Shown: positions 19,601 through 28,723, numbered from the stretch's first letter. The stretch is 64,000 bases of DNA from JAFDVL01 sp043783625 (GCA_043783625.1 JAYVZE010000207.1:26004-90003); one strand, 5' to 3'. Notes: generated from the sequence alone by a model not told the origin. A program made the numbers and translations.

Positions 19601-22600
19601 GCCAATAACCGGACTTCCAGCGTGGTCTATCACGCGACAACCTTGCGTCCGGTTTTTGAATATTCTCCCACCGGAGGCTATGCCTATCACGAATATTACG
19701 ATGATGCGATGGTCGTCGTGGATATGGTGTATGAGGCGGGACTGAACGGCGGTAACTGGGCGAATCGCGTAGATAAATATCTGGACGGCTATGGTCGCGC
19801 CGAAGCGGAAATCGGCTTCACTGTCGGGTATGCCATGGATGTCGTGGATACCGCGTACGACCGCTTCGGGCGCATTCTGAAACAATCCCGACCTTATCGG
19901 CGTAACGCGGATTGGTCGGTCAATGAAACGCCGCAGTTTAGCTTTTACAACTACGATGTGCAGGATCGGATTACCAGTGTGGTCGCGCCGGATAACAGTA
20001 CAACCTCTCGCTATTACAACGAATCCACTTATCCGGGCGTCGCCACTGCCGGAGCGTTGGGAAACACCATTCGCGTCAAAGATGCGTGGAACCGTGAACG
20101 CTGGGCGAGAAGCGATGAACAGGGGCGCATGGTAGAAGTCGTCGAACCGAATCCAACTGGCACAGGTGCTTTGACGACCGGTGGGTTCAAAACGAATTAT
20201 GCCTACAACCCGCTCGGTAATGTGACAACCGTCACGCAAGGCGCGCAAACGCGCAGTTTCAAATACGATTCCCTCGGACGGTTAACGAATCAGAAATTAG
20301 CGGAACGCGCCGCCACGCTCAACGACAGCGGAGCGACGGGGACGACGTGGAGTGATTATTTCAAATATGACAATCGAGGAAATTTAATTCAACGCATTGA
20401 TGCGCGACGTGTCAAAACCAATTTCAATTACGCGAGCGATCCGCTCAATCGCCTGCAAAATGTGAGCTATGACAAATCTGCCGCGCCCAATGCCACCAAT
20501 ATTCTGGATGCGGCAACGGTGACGTATAGCTATGAAAATACCGCTGGCAAAGACAAGACGCGCTTAGTGAGTACGAGTTTGACCGCCGTCAATGGTTTGC
20601 TGGCAGGCTTTGGGAATCAATCGTTTGTTTATGACAGCGAAGGACGATTAAGTTCCGCTTCACAGAATTATGGTAACAGCCGTTTTGCCACAAGTACTTA
20701 CGTTTTTGATACACTGGATCGTGTCAGTCAGGCGAATTATCCCGCCCTCACCGGACAGGTTGGCGCACCCGTCAGGCAGGCTGTGCCGACGTACGACATT
20801 GCCAGCCGCTTACAGCAGTTAACCTATAACGGAACCGCGATGGCGACGAATGCGGTGTATAATGCGGCGAGCCAGACGACCAGTTTGAACTTAGGGAATA
20901 CAACGCAGGAACAGTACACGTTTGATCCGCTGACGGGTTTGTTAACGCAGCAAAAAGTCTTACAGGGCGCGAATACGCATGTGGATTTGGAATACAATTA
21001 CACGCTCGCCAACGCGACAAATAATGTTGGCGCGAAGACGGGGCAACTCGCTTTCATCAAAGACAACAAGGGAACCAGTGGGAATCGCAATCGCGCTTAC
21101 ACCTATGACAAGTTAGGGCGGCTGACACAGGCGAATGGCGGCTCAGGCGGCACACTGTGGAGCCAGACCTACGCTTACGACCAATACGGAAATCGGACGA
21201 GTGTAGCGAAGACGGGGAATTCAGCCGGAGGCGGCGCGATTGATTCCGACGGGATCGCCAGTCTGACGTTCAATGCCGCGACAAATCGGATCACGACAGC
21301 GAATTTCGTTTATGACGAAGCCGGAAACCAGACACAGAGCAACGAAAACGGCTCCATCAGGAACTATCGGTATGACGCGGCGGGGCGGCTCTATGATGTG
21401 AAAGATGCTGGCAATACGAATTTGCTGGCAACGTACAGTTACGGCGCGAGCAATCAGCGGTTACAGTTGATTGAGAGCGGCTTGACGTGCTTGTACGCGT
21501 GGGAAGGCGGGAGCGTCATTGCGGAATACAACGGCGCGAATAACGGGATGGCGTGGACGAAGAGTTACATTTATCTCGGCGGCAGATTGCTGGCGACGGA
21601 AGCACCGCTGTCAGTTTTTACGACCGAAACGAAATACCATCATCCTGACAGGTTGGGGACACGCTTAGTCACGAGCAGTACTGGTGTAGTCGTGAGTGAA
21701 AATATCAGCCTGCCATTTGGCTGCACGATCAGCGGCGAATCCATCAACCTCGCAGGCAGTGCGACGAAGAAACGATTCACGAGCTATGATCGCAGCGACA
21801 CCACGAAACTGGATTACGCCGTCAATCGGCATTATTCCTCCGCACAGGGACGATTCACACAGGTTGATCCCATTGGGATGAGTGCGACAAATCTAAGTGA
21901 CCCGCAGAGTCTAAACCTGTACGCTTATTGCGGGAATGACCCAATTAATCAGCTTGATCCTGATGGTTTGTTTAGCTTGAAAAGTTTATTTAGCGGGATT
22001 AGAAAGGCTTTCTCTAATATATGGGTTCGAATTGCTGTATTGGCAGCTTTGACAGTAATTTCTTTAGGTTTATTAGGACCTTTGACAGCACCAACTATTA
22101 TCTCCAATTTGGGATTTAGTATTGGTGGAAGTGCGACAGTTGCAGTAACAGCAGGCACACATCTTACCTTAGTGGGGTGGGCAACAATTGGGCTATCAGC
22201 AGCTTCAGGCATAGGGCTGCCAACTTTGGGAGGCTATGGAGGGTTTAGGACTCCGCCTTTCAATGGCGCGAGTGGTGCAAGTGCGATAAATAGTTTCTTA
22301 CCACAGGCTAGTTCTCCCTCATCATTAATTGACTATGATGGTGCAATCCGCGCCGCACGTATTGCCCTGAAAAGACCGCAATGTCGAAACCTTATTGCAG
22401 GATCATCGGGTAAAAACCCAACAAAATTACTTAATGACTTGTTAAATAGGGGGCAATTTAAATTTGATGTCAGTATAGCTGTAGATGGATCCTTTGCAGG
22501 AACTAATGGTCCGGGGGTGACTTCAAAAGTAGGGTTAAGCCATGGTTTTTATACTGATCAAACTGTAAACGGTAAGACAACAGCCTTTAATGTTACACGA

Positions 22601-22765
22601 ACTCAAGCGGGAGCAATAACAATATTACATGAACTATCCCATGCAACAGGTAAATTCACACATACACCAGGCAGACCAGGCTTTGATTTCTACGCGGATG
22701 CTAGTATGGGTGTTAATGCCCCTGGTTCGCTAAACGATAAGGTAGCCAAGGCTTGTTTTAAGTGA
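16673..22765 (+). CDS. Secreted RHS polymorphic toxin with HELSH metallopeptidase-like tip
   Basis: 2030 residues from a TTG at 16673, chosen because GGAG sits 6 nt upstream and the protein then opens with a basic region and a signal peptide (FISLILAITLITNPLLAA). After a linker comes a bacterial Ig-like domain (about residues 105-195: ISPRDVVIQTGEKIIFSAIA), then many YD repeats forming the hollow RHS barrel, and the RHS core (YYSSAQGRFTQVDPIG-type block, then NLYAYCGNDPINQLDPDG, about 1735-1770). The C-terminal tip of roughly 260 residues begins with hydrophobic segments and ends in a domain with ILHELSHATGKFTHT, a zinc-peptidase HExxH motif about 45 residues from the end. The tip is AT-richer than the body. 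Likely an antagonistic toxin; the Ycf48-like gene follows. Confidence 0.9.
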   Translation: MKIPTFRSSKELLQVVINRRLPRHFGRQFISLILAITLITNPLLAAPQGFTLLGHEMSYGASFWWHNSGWAAKTAKWLPQQTKPADTKGWDGKGAPPNTPPEPKEQEKQSDRDYKVQSIEISPRDVVIQTGEKIIFSAIAYDQSGNMIPGVKFTWDGNDENKKRKMSLTPNGEFSSPVAGNYKVTVEALGKKDSVKVDVVGEQINPNEKGFPGEPVSSQDDPKPAKIGLRNFAPNVPKEAAPLRQNEADKLAKLTGKATRAATTAVAAVQGGNYDYYQWNASNYTTADDPGREVGQPAGHAVDGGAGSGNFQFSAPIIGMDGRGIDLSLAMNYNSRLWHKNGTDMYFDIDNDYIPGWTFGFGKIITAGTGFMLIDADGTRHSYGGNTWNYSAPNTSLQGFDGYTKDGTFINYWAKGYKPQFNSTILEARAWLPNGTTIVYGASTKLTAYPTLITDANGNVMTITYRNNQGPNIDTITDTLGRMVKFKYAPFNGKDVVVAVTVPGFNGGADRVAVQYAYDTRNLTLAGANYGFSGVTPRVQNSLITVMKAIYYPATNTGYWFGDSDSYSNYGMIRKVSERRAMVCSNPNDTTAQANIVPAGAGTMSRQMVYSHTTLPGYSGTTGTLSDVPTYDRMTEDWSGRQPSIPQPVTEYSVVTGASTIVTRITRSNIATEELTTEQITDNNSASQTYGLLLEDKTFPNKTSTTPLRKSKVYWEVPFSTLNYGSPRPNHMEITDERNQMTTTNYTYGTNFNQVTDVRELGWSNQLLRRTHTDYINTTNYIGASSSGSNGNYSSYSGRHIFSLVSAVDVYGPDDTTRVSRTEYQYDGQTLMDTPGVVRHSDASNPYDPGYQSCDWVWNPNLGQAGEYEYICNTYYTYDASTNYRGNVTNVKRSADAVNYSTDTNALIETRSYDICGNLRVASTSCCEQTSFNYTSATAYAWPSSVTRGSATDPTQQNTSSTVYDYNTGLVNNATDANNRTSSVVYHATTLRPVFEYSPTGGYAYHEYYDDAMVVVDMVYEAGLNGGNWANRVDKYLDGYGRAEAEIGFTVGYAMDVVDTAYDRFGRILKQSRPYRRNADWSVNETPQFSFYNYDVQDRITSVVAPDNSTTSRYYNESTYPGVATAGALGNTIRVKDAWNRERWARSDEQGRMVEVVEPNPTGTGALTTGGFKTNYAYNPLGNVTTVTQGAQTRSFKYDSLGRLTNQKLAERAATLNDSGATGTTWSDYFKYDNRGNLIQRIDARRVKTNFNYASDPLNRLQNVSYDKSAAPNATNILDAATVTYSYENTAGKDKTRLVSTSLTAVNGLLAGFGNQSFVYDSEGRLSSASQNYGNSRFATSTYVFDTLDRVSQANYPALTGQVGAPVRQAVPTYDIASRLQQLTYNGTAMATNAVYNAASQTTSLNLGNTTQEQYTFDPLTGLLTQQKVLQGANTHVDLEYNYTLANATNNVGAKTGQLAFIKDNKGTSGNRNRAYTYDKLGRLTQANGGSGGTLWSQTYAYDQYGNRTSVAKTGNSAGGGAIDSDGIASLTFNAATNRITTANFVYDEAGNQTQSNENGSIRNYRYDAAGRLYDVKDAGNTNLLATYSYGASNQRLQLIESGLTCLYAWEGGSVIAEYNGANNGMAWTKSYIYLGGRLLATEAPLSVFTTETKYHHPDRLGTRLVTSSTGVVVSENISLPFGCTISGESINLAGSATKKRFTSYDRSDTTKLDYAVNRHYSSAQGRFTQVDPIGMSATNLSDPQSLNLYAYCGNDPINQLDPDGLFSLKSLFSGIRKAFSNIWVRIAVLAALTVISLGLLGPLTAPTIISNLGFSIGGSATVAVTAGTHLTLVGWATIGLSAASGIGLPTLGGYGGFRTPPFNGASGASAINSFLPQASSPSSLIDYDGAIRAARIALKRPQCRNLIAGSSGKNPTKLLNDLLNRGQFKFDVSIAVDGSFAGTNGPGVTSKVGLSHGFYTDQTVNGKTTAFNVTRTQAGAITILHELSHATGKFTHTPGRPGFDFYADASMGVNAPGSLNDKVAKACFK

Positions 22766-22800
22766 CGTAATTTGCCGGACTTCTACTGAGGTGATAATGT

Positions 22801-23955
22801 ATGAAAAAGATTGAAAATGAACTTCCTAAGTTCCTTGGGTTACTTAGTGTTATAGTGTTTTTGTGTGCCGCACTTAGTACTTGTCGCAACCAGATATCTA
22901 CAGACAATACAACTTCTACTAATGAATTGCATTCAACTGGCATAAAAAATAATGCTAACATGACTCCAGTAACAGTAGAAAAAGAAGAGAAAAGAGGCTT
23001 TATTTCTTGGGCAAGAGATGTAGCTTTCAAGAACAATTCAGCTTGGATATTGACTCAAACAGATGAATTAGTTTTGACTAATAATAATGGGAAAGATTGG
23101 AGTACAATTTCCACTAAAGCTTATCAAGGATTTCGGTGCTTAATGTTTGTTAATGATAATGAAGGTTTGGCACTCAACTCTGTAGGGGAAATACTGAAAA
23201 CGATTGATGCAGGGAAGACTTGGAAGAAAATTTCTAGTGTTCTTTTGAATCCCGGCGAAATTGAATACGGCGCACAGATGAAATTTACCGATGAGCTGGA
23301 AGGGATAATCGTAGTAACCCCAGGCTATGTTTTGAAGACTCAAGATGGCGGCAAAAGCTGGCAAGAACTACACCCATTCAATGCGACTAAAAATCTACAT
23401 TGCGCGTTAACTGGCGGTATATCAATAATAGGTGACAATATTTGGTTAACGGCAGAGCCGGGAATGCTTCTCAAATCTGAAGATAGAGGAAAAACATGGT
23501 CATTTCAGAAAATACAAAACGCGGAAGGCTTGATTTATGATGTTTTTTTCATCAGTGAAAAAACAGGTTGGATTACCGGGTTTCCTGGACTTGGTGTTTT
23601 CCGAACAGATAATTCTGGAGCCAATTGGAAGGTACAATTTCCTTTTATCTCTTCTTCAAAAAGTGTTGCTATAAATTCGCTATACTTTATTAATGAGAAT
23701 GAGGGCTGGGCTGTTGGTCAAAATAAGTGGGGAAAGAATGGTCGCGGAATGGGTCACGGCGCTGTCTTGCATACGGTAGATGGAGGTACAAGCTGGAAGC
23801 AGGTTCAAGTGGGCAAAGGGGATAGTATTTGCTCTTGGGTACACTTTACCGATGTAAATCAAGGGTGGATTCTTGATCGTAACAATATTTATCACACAAA
23901 TAATAAAGGGGAGACTTGGGAATTAGTAAAAAGTCTTACAATAGTAAAAAAATGA
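22801..23955 (+). CDS. Ycf48-like / BNR-repeat exported protein, immunity candidate
   Basis: 384 residues. A strong Shine-Dalgarno (GAGGTGATA) precedes the ATG. The N-terminus is a hydrophobic export signal ending in LSTC, a possible but imperfect lipobox. The mature part holds repeated units such as LKTQDGGKSWQEL, LKSEDRGKTWSF, FRTDNSGANWKV and LHTVDGGTSWKQV, the Asp-box/BNR pattern of Ycf48-like beta-propellers (photosystem II assembly factor in cyanobacteria, unknown role elsewhere). It lies 35 bp after the RHS toxin and before a duplicated RHS core, exactly where an immunity gene is expected, and an envelope location would suit an exported peptidase toxin. The immunity role is inference only. 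Low GC like the toxin tip. Confidence 0.78.
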   Translation: MKKIENELPKFLGLLSVIVFLCAALSTCRNQISTDNTTSTNELHSTGIKNNANMTPVTVEKEEKRGFISWARDVAFKNNSAWILTQTDELVLTNNNGKDWSTISTKAYQGFRCLMFVNDNEGLALNSVGEILKTIDAGKTWKKISSVLLNPGEIEYGAQMKFTDELEGIIVVTPGYVLKTQDGGKSWQELHPFNATKNLHCALTGGISIIGDNIWLTAEPGMLLKSEDRGKTWSFQKIQNAEGLIYDVFFISEKTGWITGFPGLGVFRTDNSGANWKVQFPFISSSKSVAINSLYFINENEGWAVGQNKWGKNGRGMGHGAVLHTVDGGTSWKQVQVGKGDSICSWVHFTDVNQGWILDRNNIYHTNNKGETWELVKSLTIVKK

Positions 23956-25252
23956 TTCGCTGGTCGAGAGCGGCTTGACAACACTCTATGCTTGGGAAGG
24001 CGGGAGCGTTATTGCAGAATACAATGGAGCCAGCAATGGGATGGCGTGGACGAAGAGTTACATCTATCTCGGCGGCAGATTGCTGGCGACGGAAGCTCCG
24101 CTGACGACGAGTACCACGGAAATCAAATATCAACATCCTGATCGGCTGGGGACAAGGTTGGTGACGAGCAGCACAAGCGCAGTAGTCAGTGAAAACATTA
24201 GCCTTCCCTTCGGAGCCACGATCAGCGGCGAATCTCTCAACCTCGCAGGCTCAGCGAGTAAGAAGAGATTCACGAGCTATGACCGCAGCGATACGACGAA
24301 GCTGGATTACGCACTGAATCGGCATTACTCATCAGCGCAGGGCAGATTCACGCAGGTTGACCCGATTGGCATGAGTGCGACGAGTTTAGGCAATCCGCAG
24401 AGTCTTAACCTCTATGCTTATTGTGGAAATGACCCGATTAACCAAATTGACCCTGATGGTTTGTTTAGCTTTAAAAATTTGATTGGAAGTATCTATCGTG
24501 GCTTTGCTAAAGTTGCGGCGGTAATACTTGTTGTAGCCGTTATAATTGCACTCTCTATGTCTGGGCCCGCTGCACCGGGAGCCATGATGATTTTCAAAAT
24601 GGTATTGGGAGCGGTCAAATTTGCAATAGATGGCTGGGGTAATGGTAATAAATTCCTGCAATATGTGAGTGCCGGAATAGGCGTTTATCTTGGCTTTTCT
24701 ACAGGAGGAAGCTTGGCAAAAACGAATCCTACTTTTGGAGCAGCATCGGGATCAATTATCGGTGCTGTTAGTGGTTTTGTACAAACTCAACCTAAGCCAC
24801 CATTGCCTGTAGATTATGGTATAATAAGAGGACTAGCTCTTGCGTTTATTCAGAGATATAATGCCAGATCAATCGCTAAAAAAAGGGAGTATGGAGGTGA
24901 AATTTGTCGAAATTCTAGCGGACAAATTTATGCTACTCCAGCAAGAAGAGGAACGGTAGCTGGCTTTACGCCACGCTCCTGTCCAAATAGTGATGCAAGA
25001 ATCGGAGAATGGCACACACATGGAGCCAACACACCTGGTTACGATAACGAGAATTTTTCGGGGGTATCTGGTGGGAACCCAAACCCTGTTGATGATATTA
25101 ATTGGGCAGAAATAAGAAGTGTCCCTCTATTTTTAGGTACCCCATCGGGAGCAATCAAGGTTTATATCCCCAATAGTTCCATGGTTCAAGGACCAAGTCT
25201 TTCACGTATAAATGGTGGTAGATTTATTACATTTAAGGAGAGAACGCGATGA
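23956..25252 (+). CDS. Orphan RHS core with DUF4329-type toxin tip
   Basis: A promoterless copy of the RHS core beginning right after the Ycf48-like stop. Homology to the full gene starts at about 23963 (GAGAGCGGCTTGAC), inside the frame DSLVESGLTTLYAWEGG; the first usable start codon is the TTG near 23975, giving 425 residues. The core runs to NLYAYCGNDPINQIDPDG. The tip has hydrophobic helices, then REYGGEICRNSSGQIYATP, GEWHTHGANTPGYDNENFS and VPLFLGTPSGAIKVY, which match the DUF4329 family found at the ends of RHS toxins; the HTH pair and nearby acidic residues resemble a JAMM-type metal site. No ribosome site or promoter is apparent, so it is probably a silent cassette for exchange into the full gene. 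Confidence 0.85.
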
Positions 25253-25665
25253 AGATGTACGTTATAATTTTCTTTGTTTTCATTTTTGTCGTTATTACAC
25301 CCCTCTCTAATCACTTAAATGACAGATATTTACTTATACCTATGAATAAAGAACTGGAGGAAAATAAAAAAAATAATGATGAAAGCTCTATTATGCAAAG
25401 TGTACCTGGAGAAGTAATTCAAGCTTTATTGGTTGCCCATGAATCTTTTCGTACCGATACTGATATACCGAAGCAAAAAAGAGTAATTCAAAATTACTAT
25501 ATCTCAATCAACAAAGAATCCACTTTTTATAATATCTATTTTTCAGCGAAGAGTGGGCAAGGTGAATCGGATTCGTTAGGCGGAAAGACAAAGTTAGGTA
25601 AGAGCGTGAAGTACGTTGTTGACTCAAGAAGCTTCAAACTAGTATCTAAATATTTTATGAAGTAG
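25249..25665 (+). CDS. Small membrane-anchored protein, candidate immunity to the DUF4329 tip
   Basis: 138 residues. The ATG overlaps the stop of the preceding RHS cassette (ATGA), the usual toxin-immunity coupling. An N-terminal transmembrane segment (MYVIIFFVFIFVVITPL) is followed by a charged soluble domain (VPGEVIQALLVAHESF, YYISINKESTFYNIYFSAKS). No family is recognised. The low GC matches the tip it follows. It ends about 25 bp before the third RHS core copy begins. Confidence 0.7.
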   Translation: MKMYVIIFFVFIFVVITPLSNHLNDRYLLIPMNKELEENKKNNDESSIMQSVPGEVIQALLVAHESFRTDTDIPKQKRVIQNYYISINKESTFYNIYFSAKSGQGESDSLGGKTKLGKSVKYVVDSRSFKLVSKYFMK

Positions 25666-25689
25666 TGGTAAGAAACCGCCAAAGTCGGT

Positions 25690-26376
25690 AATCAAACGCA
25701 GAGCAATGAAAACGGCTTCATCAGAAATTATCGGTATGACGCGGCGGGACGGCTCTATGATGTCAAGGACAGCAGCAATACCTTGCTGGCGACGTACAGT
25801 TATGGCGCGAGCAATCAGCGGTTGCAATTGATTGAGGGCGGCTTGACGACGCTCTACGCGTGGGAAGGCGGGAGCGTCATGGCGGAATACAATGGAGCCA
25901 GCAACGGGATGGCGTGGACGAAAAGTTATGTTTATCTGGGCGGCAGATTATTAGCAACGGAAGCACCGCTGACAGTTTCTACGACCGAAACGAAATATCA
26001 GCATCCTGACAGATTAGGCACACGCTTGGTGACGAGTAGCACAGGCGCAATCGTCAGTGAAAACATCAGCCTTCCATTCGGCTGCACGATCAGCGGCGAA
26101 TCCCTCAACCTTGCAGGCAGTGCGACGAAGAAGAGATTCACGAGCTATGATCGCAGTGATACGACGAAGCTGGATTACGCAGTGAACAGGCATTATTCAT
26201 CAGCGCAAGGTAGGTTCACACAGGTTGATCCCATTGGCATGGGTGCGACGAGTTTAAGTGATCCGCAAAGCTTGAATTTGTATGCTTATTGTGGGAATGA
26301 TCCGATCAATCAGCTTGACCCAGGTGGATTATTCAGTTGGAAGTCATTCTTAGAACGTCTAACAAAAAGAAAATGA
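25690..26376 (+). pseudogene. Third RHS core copy with truncated tip
   Basis: Homology to the full RHS gene (about 21327 onward) begins near 25690 with NQTQSNENGFIRNYRYDAAG, earlier in the core than the second copy, and runs through NLYAYCGNDPINQLDPGG. The first start-like codon is the TTG at 25783 (197 residues). Only about 15 residues (LFSWKSFLERLTKRK) follow the core before a stop, far too short for a toxin domain, and no immunity gene follows. It looks like a cassette that lost its tip, or a landing site for one. No promoter is seen. Confidence 0.8.
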
Positions 26377-26633
26377 TAAGAACCGAAAGCAGATGAGACT
26401 GCAAGCGAGAGAAACAAAAGCCTCGTGAATACCAGCTCTGCGGTCATCTCTGAGGCGTATGCGACGAAACTGATGCAAACCACGACAAAGTCTGTTCGAC
26501 AGACCAACGATGTACTCCCAAACACGAAGATCATCATCCAATCGAATCATGAGGTCACGCTCAAGCGAAGACTCGTATTGGTGGGAATACTGCGTAGAAT
26601 TTCTAATCGTCTTCTAGTTTCTGTTGGATTGCG

Positions 26634-27332
26634 CTACTTCAGATGTGGACGCACATCCTGAAACCATTGAAAAAGCTTATCAGGATGAACTCCCAGCCAA
26701 TATCCCAACCGCAAAGCATACATCAAAAACGTCGTCCGCCACGGACCGAAATTCAGGTAACGTCGGGCAGCAATTATTACTTTTTCATCAATAATTTTGA
26801 ACTTGCCGCGCTGTTTGATTTCGGTGACGAGGCGGACATCTTCAAATAATAGCCATTCCTGAAATCCTCCGATGTCTGCAAAAATTTCACGCCGAATAAA
26901 GATCGCCTGATCTCCGGTCGCAGTTTTGGTAAATCTTGTTCGGGCATTAATTCCATTGGCGATAATTTTCAATGAGCGCGAAATGTCAGTATCAAAATGA
27001 ATCAGAAAAGCGCCACCGGAAACCGCCGGATTTTTTAGCGTTTTTTCGATCAGTTCAGCAAAATTAATTGGCAGAAGGCAATCAGCGTGGACGAATAGGA
27101 AGACCTCGCCATTAGCAATTTTCGCTCCGGCATTTTGTTGTTGGCCGCGTCCGCGTTCGGAATTGATGACCGTGATGTCAGGTTGCAATGAAAGCCATTC
27201 GCGGGTTCCATCGAGACTTCCTGCGTCTACGACAATGATTTCCAGTTCAGATGAGGCGTGGCGTAACTGCTCAATCGTGAGTGGTAATTGCTCGCGTTCA
27301 TTGAGTGTCGGGATGATGACGGATAGGTTCAT
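26634..27332 (-). CDS. Family 2 glycosyltransferase, TIGR04283 (arsenosugar-type) group
   Basis: 232 residues. The GT-A start NLSVIIPTLNEREQLP, the IIVVDAGSLDGTREW block, GRGQQQNAGAKIANGEVFLF with HADCLLP (metal-binding acidic position), NARTRFTKTATGDQAIFIRR and GGFQEWLLFEDVRL are the blocks of the TIGR04283 group, first defined by association with arsenosugar synthesis. No radical-SAM ArsS gene is visible here, so the acceptor is unknown. It is divergent from the DUF547 and TVP38 genes, which also occur in that gene neighbourhood in other genomes. Cytoplasmic, with possible membrane association at the C-terminus. Confidence 0.85.
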   Translation of the reverse strand: MNLSVIIPTLNEREQLPLTIEQLRHASSELEIIVVDAGSLDGTREWLSLQPDITVINSERGRGQQQNAGAKIANGEVFLFVHADCLLPINFAELIEKTLKNPAVSGGAFLIHFDTDISRSLKIIANGINARTRFTKTATGDQAIFIRREIFADIGGFQEWLLFEDVRLVTEIKQRGKFKIIDEKVIIAARRYLNFGPWRTTFLMYALRLGYWLGVHPDKLFQWFQDVRPHLK

Positions 27333-27408
27333 TGGTAAGAATAATTTGCTGACGTCTTGGAATAATCAAGTGGCGCGATTACATTTACAGGATAAGGAGA
27401 AATATGAA

Positions 27409-28275
27409 ATGCATTATTGGTCTAAATTATTTTGTTTGATAGCTGTCACTTTTATTTTATTTTCGGGGTGCAGGAAAGATGACAATGCGATGATGATGAA
27501 TTCTGCCGCACCTGAAAAAAGCGGATTTAACCATCAGCCTTTGAATGATTTGTTAGCAGTGCACGTCAACGATGATGGCTGGGTAGATTATGCCGGACTG
27601 AAAAATGATCGTACAAAATTAGACGCATATCTGACTTCGCTGGGTTCGGCAAATGTGAATGCCATGCCAAACGCTTTTGAGAAGCTGGCATTTTGGATCA
27701 ATGGATACAATGCTTTTGTCTTAGCCGGAGTCCTGGACGATGTCATTGGAAAAGTAAAAAGTGTGCACGACATTGATAAGAATTTCTTTAAAGAGAAGAA
27801 GCACAAAATCGCGGGTGAAGAATTGACGCTGGATGAAATCGAAAAGCGCGGTCGGGATTTGAATGATCCGCGCATTCATTTTGCCGTGAATTGCGCTTCG
27901 GCAAGTTGTCCGAAATTGAAGCGAGCCGCTTTCACTGGAGCAACGCTTGATAAAACTTTAAGCAAGTTAGCGCAGGATTTTCTGGCGGATCAAACGCGTG
28001 GAATGCAGTACGACATTGCAAAAAATGAAATTTCACTCTCGCCACTTTTTAAGTGGTACGCTGGAGATTTTACGAAATCTGATGCAACTATCGCCCGTGC
28101 TAAAGCTGAACTGTCTGGCGCGGAAGTGTTTGAAGTCGCCAAGCAATATCTGCCCTTCGATGTCACTCAGGATTTAAATGACAGGAAGCCAAAACTGAAA
28201 TGGATGGAATACGATTGGACCTTAAATTCGATGGACAATTTTAAGGCTCCCGGTGAGACCAAACATAATCATTAA
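27409..28275 (+). CDS. DUF547 lipoprotein
   Basis: 288 residues from the ATG at 27409, preceded by AAGGAG with 9-nt spacing; longer in-frame readings run through the divergent gene and are rejected. A lipoprotein signal (LFCLIAVTFILFSGC) ends in the lipobox FSGC. The DUF547 domain is evident from KLAFWINGYNAFVLAGVLD, DPRIHFAVNCASASCPKL and LSPLFKWYAGDF. DUF547 is of unknown function but resembles papain-like folds in some analyses; the conserved N-C-A-S-x-S-C-P block is its signature. Likely in the periplasmic side of a membrane. Two small genes follow on the same strand after a hairpin. Confidence 0.87.
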   Translation: MHYWSKLFCLIAVTFILFSGCRKDDNAMMMNSAAPEKSGFNHQPLNDLLAVHVNDDGWVDYAGLKNDRTKLDAYLTSLGSANVNAMPNAFEKLAFWINGYNAFVLAGVLDDVIGKVKSVHDIDKNFFKEKKHKIAGEELTLDEIEKRGRDLNDPRIHFAVNCASASCPKLKRAAFTGATLDKTLSKLAQDFLADQTRGMQYDIAKNEISLSPLFKWYAGDFTKSDATIARAKAELSGAEVFEVAKQYLPFDVTQDLNDRKPKLKWMEYDWTLNSMDNFKAPGETKHNH

Positions 28276-28281
28276 AGAAAA

Positions 28282-28344
28282 AAGGTTATGGGGACAGGCT
28301 TTCGTTTGCTGATTTCGCAGGCGAAAGCCTGTATCCATAACCTT
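28282..28344. repeat. Intergenic hairpin element (GACAGGCTTTCG type)
   Basis: Arms 28282-28304 and 28322-28344 are 23-nt reverse complements with two mismatches, separated by a 17-nt loop. It lies between DUF547 and the 121-residue gene on the same strand. It can serve as a terminator or attenuator but lacks a clear T-run. Its sequence is unrelated to the other hairpins in the window. Confidence 0.8.
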
Positions 28345-28357
28345 CTCAGGTCAATCA

Positions 28358-28723
28358 ATGAAATTACTAATGGTTTACAACGCTGAAGCCGGATTCCTGA
28401 ATGGTGTGATGGATTCGATGCACAAATTATTTTCGCCTGCGACGTATCAATGCAGCCTTTGCGCTATCACTCACGATACGTTTGGGATGCGACAGGAATG
28501 GAAAGAATTTATCGAACGGCTCAATGTCCCGATTGAATTTTTTCATCGCCCGGATTTTCGTAAGGCGTACCCTGACATTGAAGTCGAACTGCCTGTGATT
28601 CTTGCCGAAGAGAATGGTGAAATCCGAACTATTCTCAGCTCTCAAGAAATGAAAGCTGCGGGCGATGTGCCGGGATTAATTCACGCACTTTCAAGCAAGC
28701 TTGAGGCGGCTAAAAATGAATAA
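28358..28723 (+). CDS. Conserved small CxxC protein of unknown function
   Basis: 121 residues. The start MKLLMVYNAEAGFLNGVMDS with TYQCSLCAITHDTFGMR (CxxC) and later FFHRPDF and LPVILAEENGEI resembles a family of conserved hypothetical proteins usually left unnamed. The CxxC could bind metal or be redox-active; the overall strand-helix pattern would allow a thioredoxin-like fold, but this is a guess. Its last codons overlap the ATG of the TVP38 gene, so the two are translationally coupled and may work together. Confidence 0.7.
   Translation: MKLLMVYNAEAGFLNGVMDSMHKLFSPATYQCSLCAITHDTFGMRQEWKEFIERLNVPIEFFHRPDFRKAYPDIEVELPVILAEENGEIRTILSSQEMKAAGDVPGLIHALSSKLEAAKNE

Noticed and set aside
19580..20248. 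Long antisense ORFs inside the RHS gene
   Set aside because: They are side products of the repetitive YD coding sequence.
26377..26633. Possible small gene or toxin remnant after the third RHS core
   Set aside because: All frames read as unconvincing peptides; no motif or ribosome site was found.
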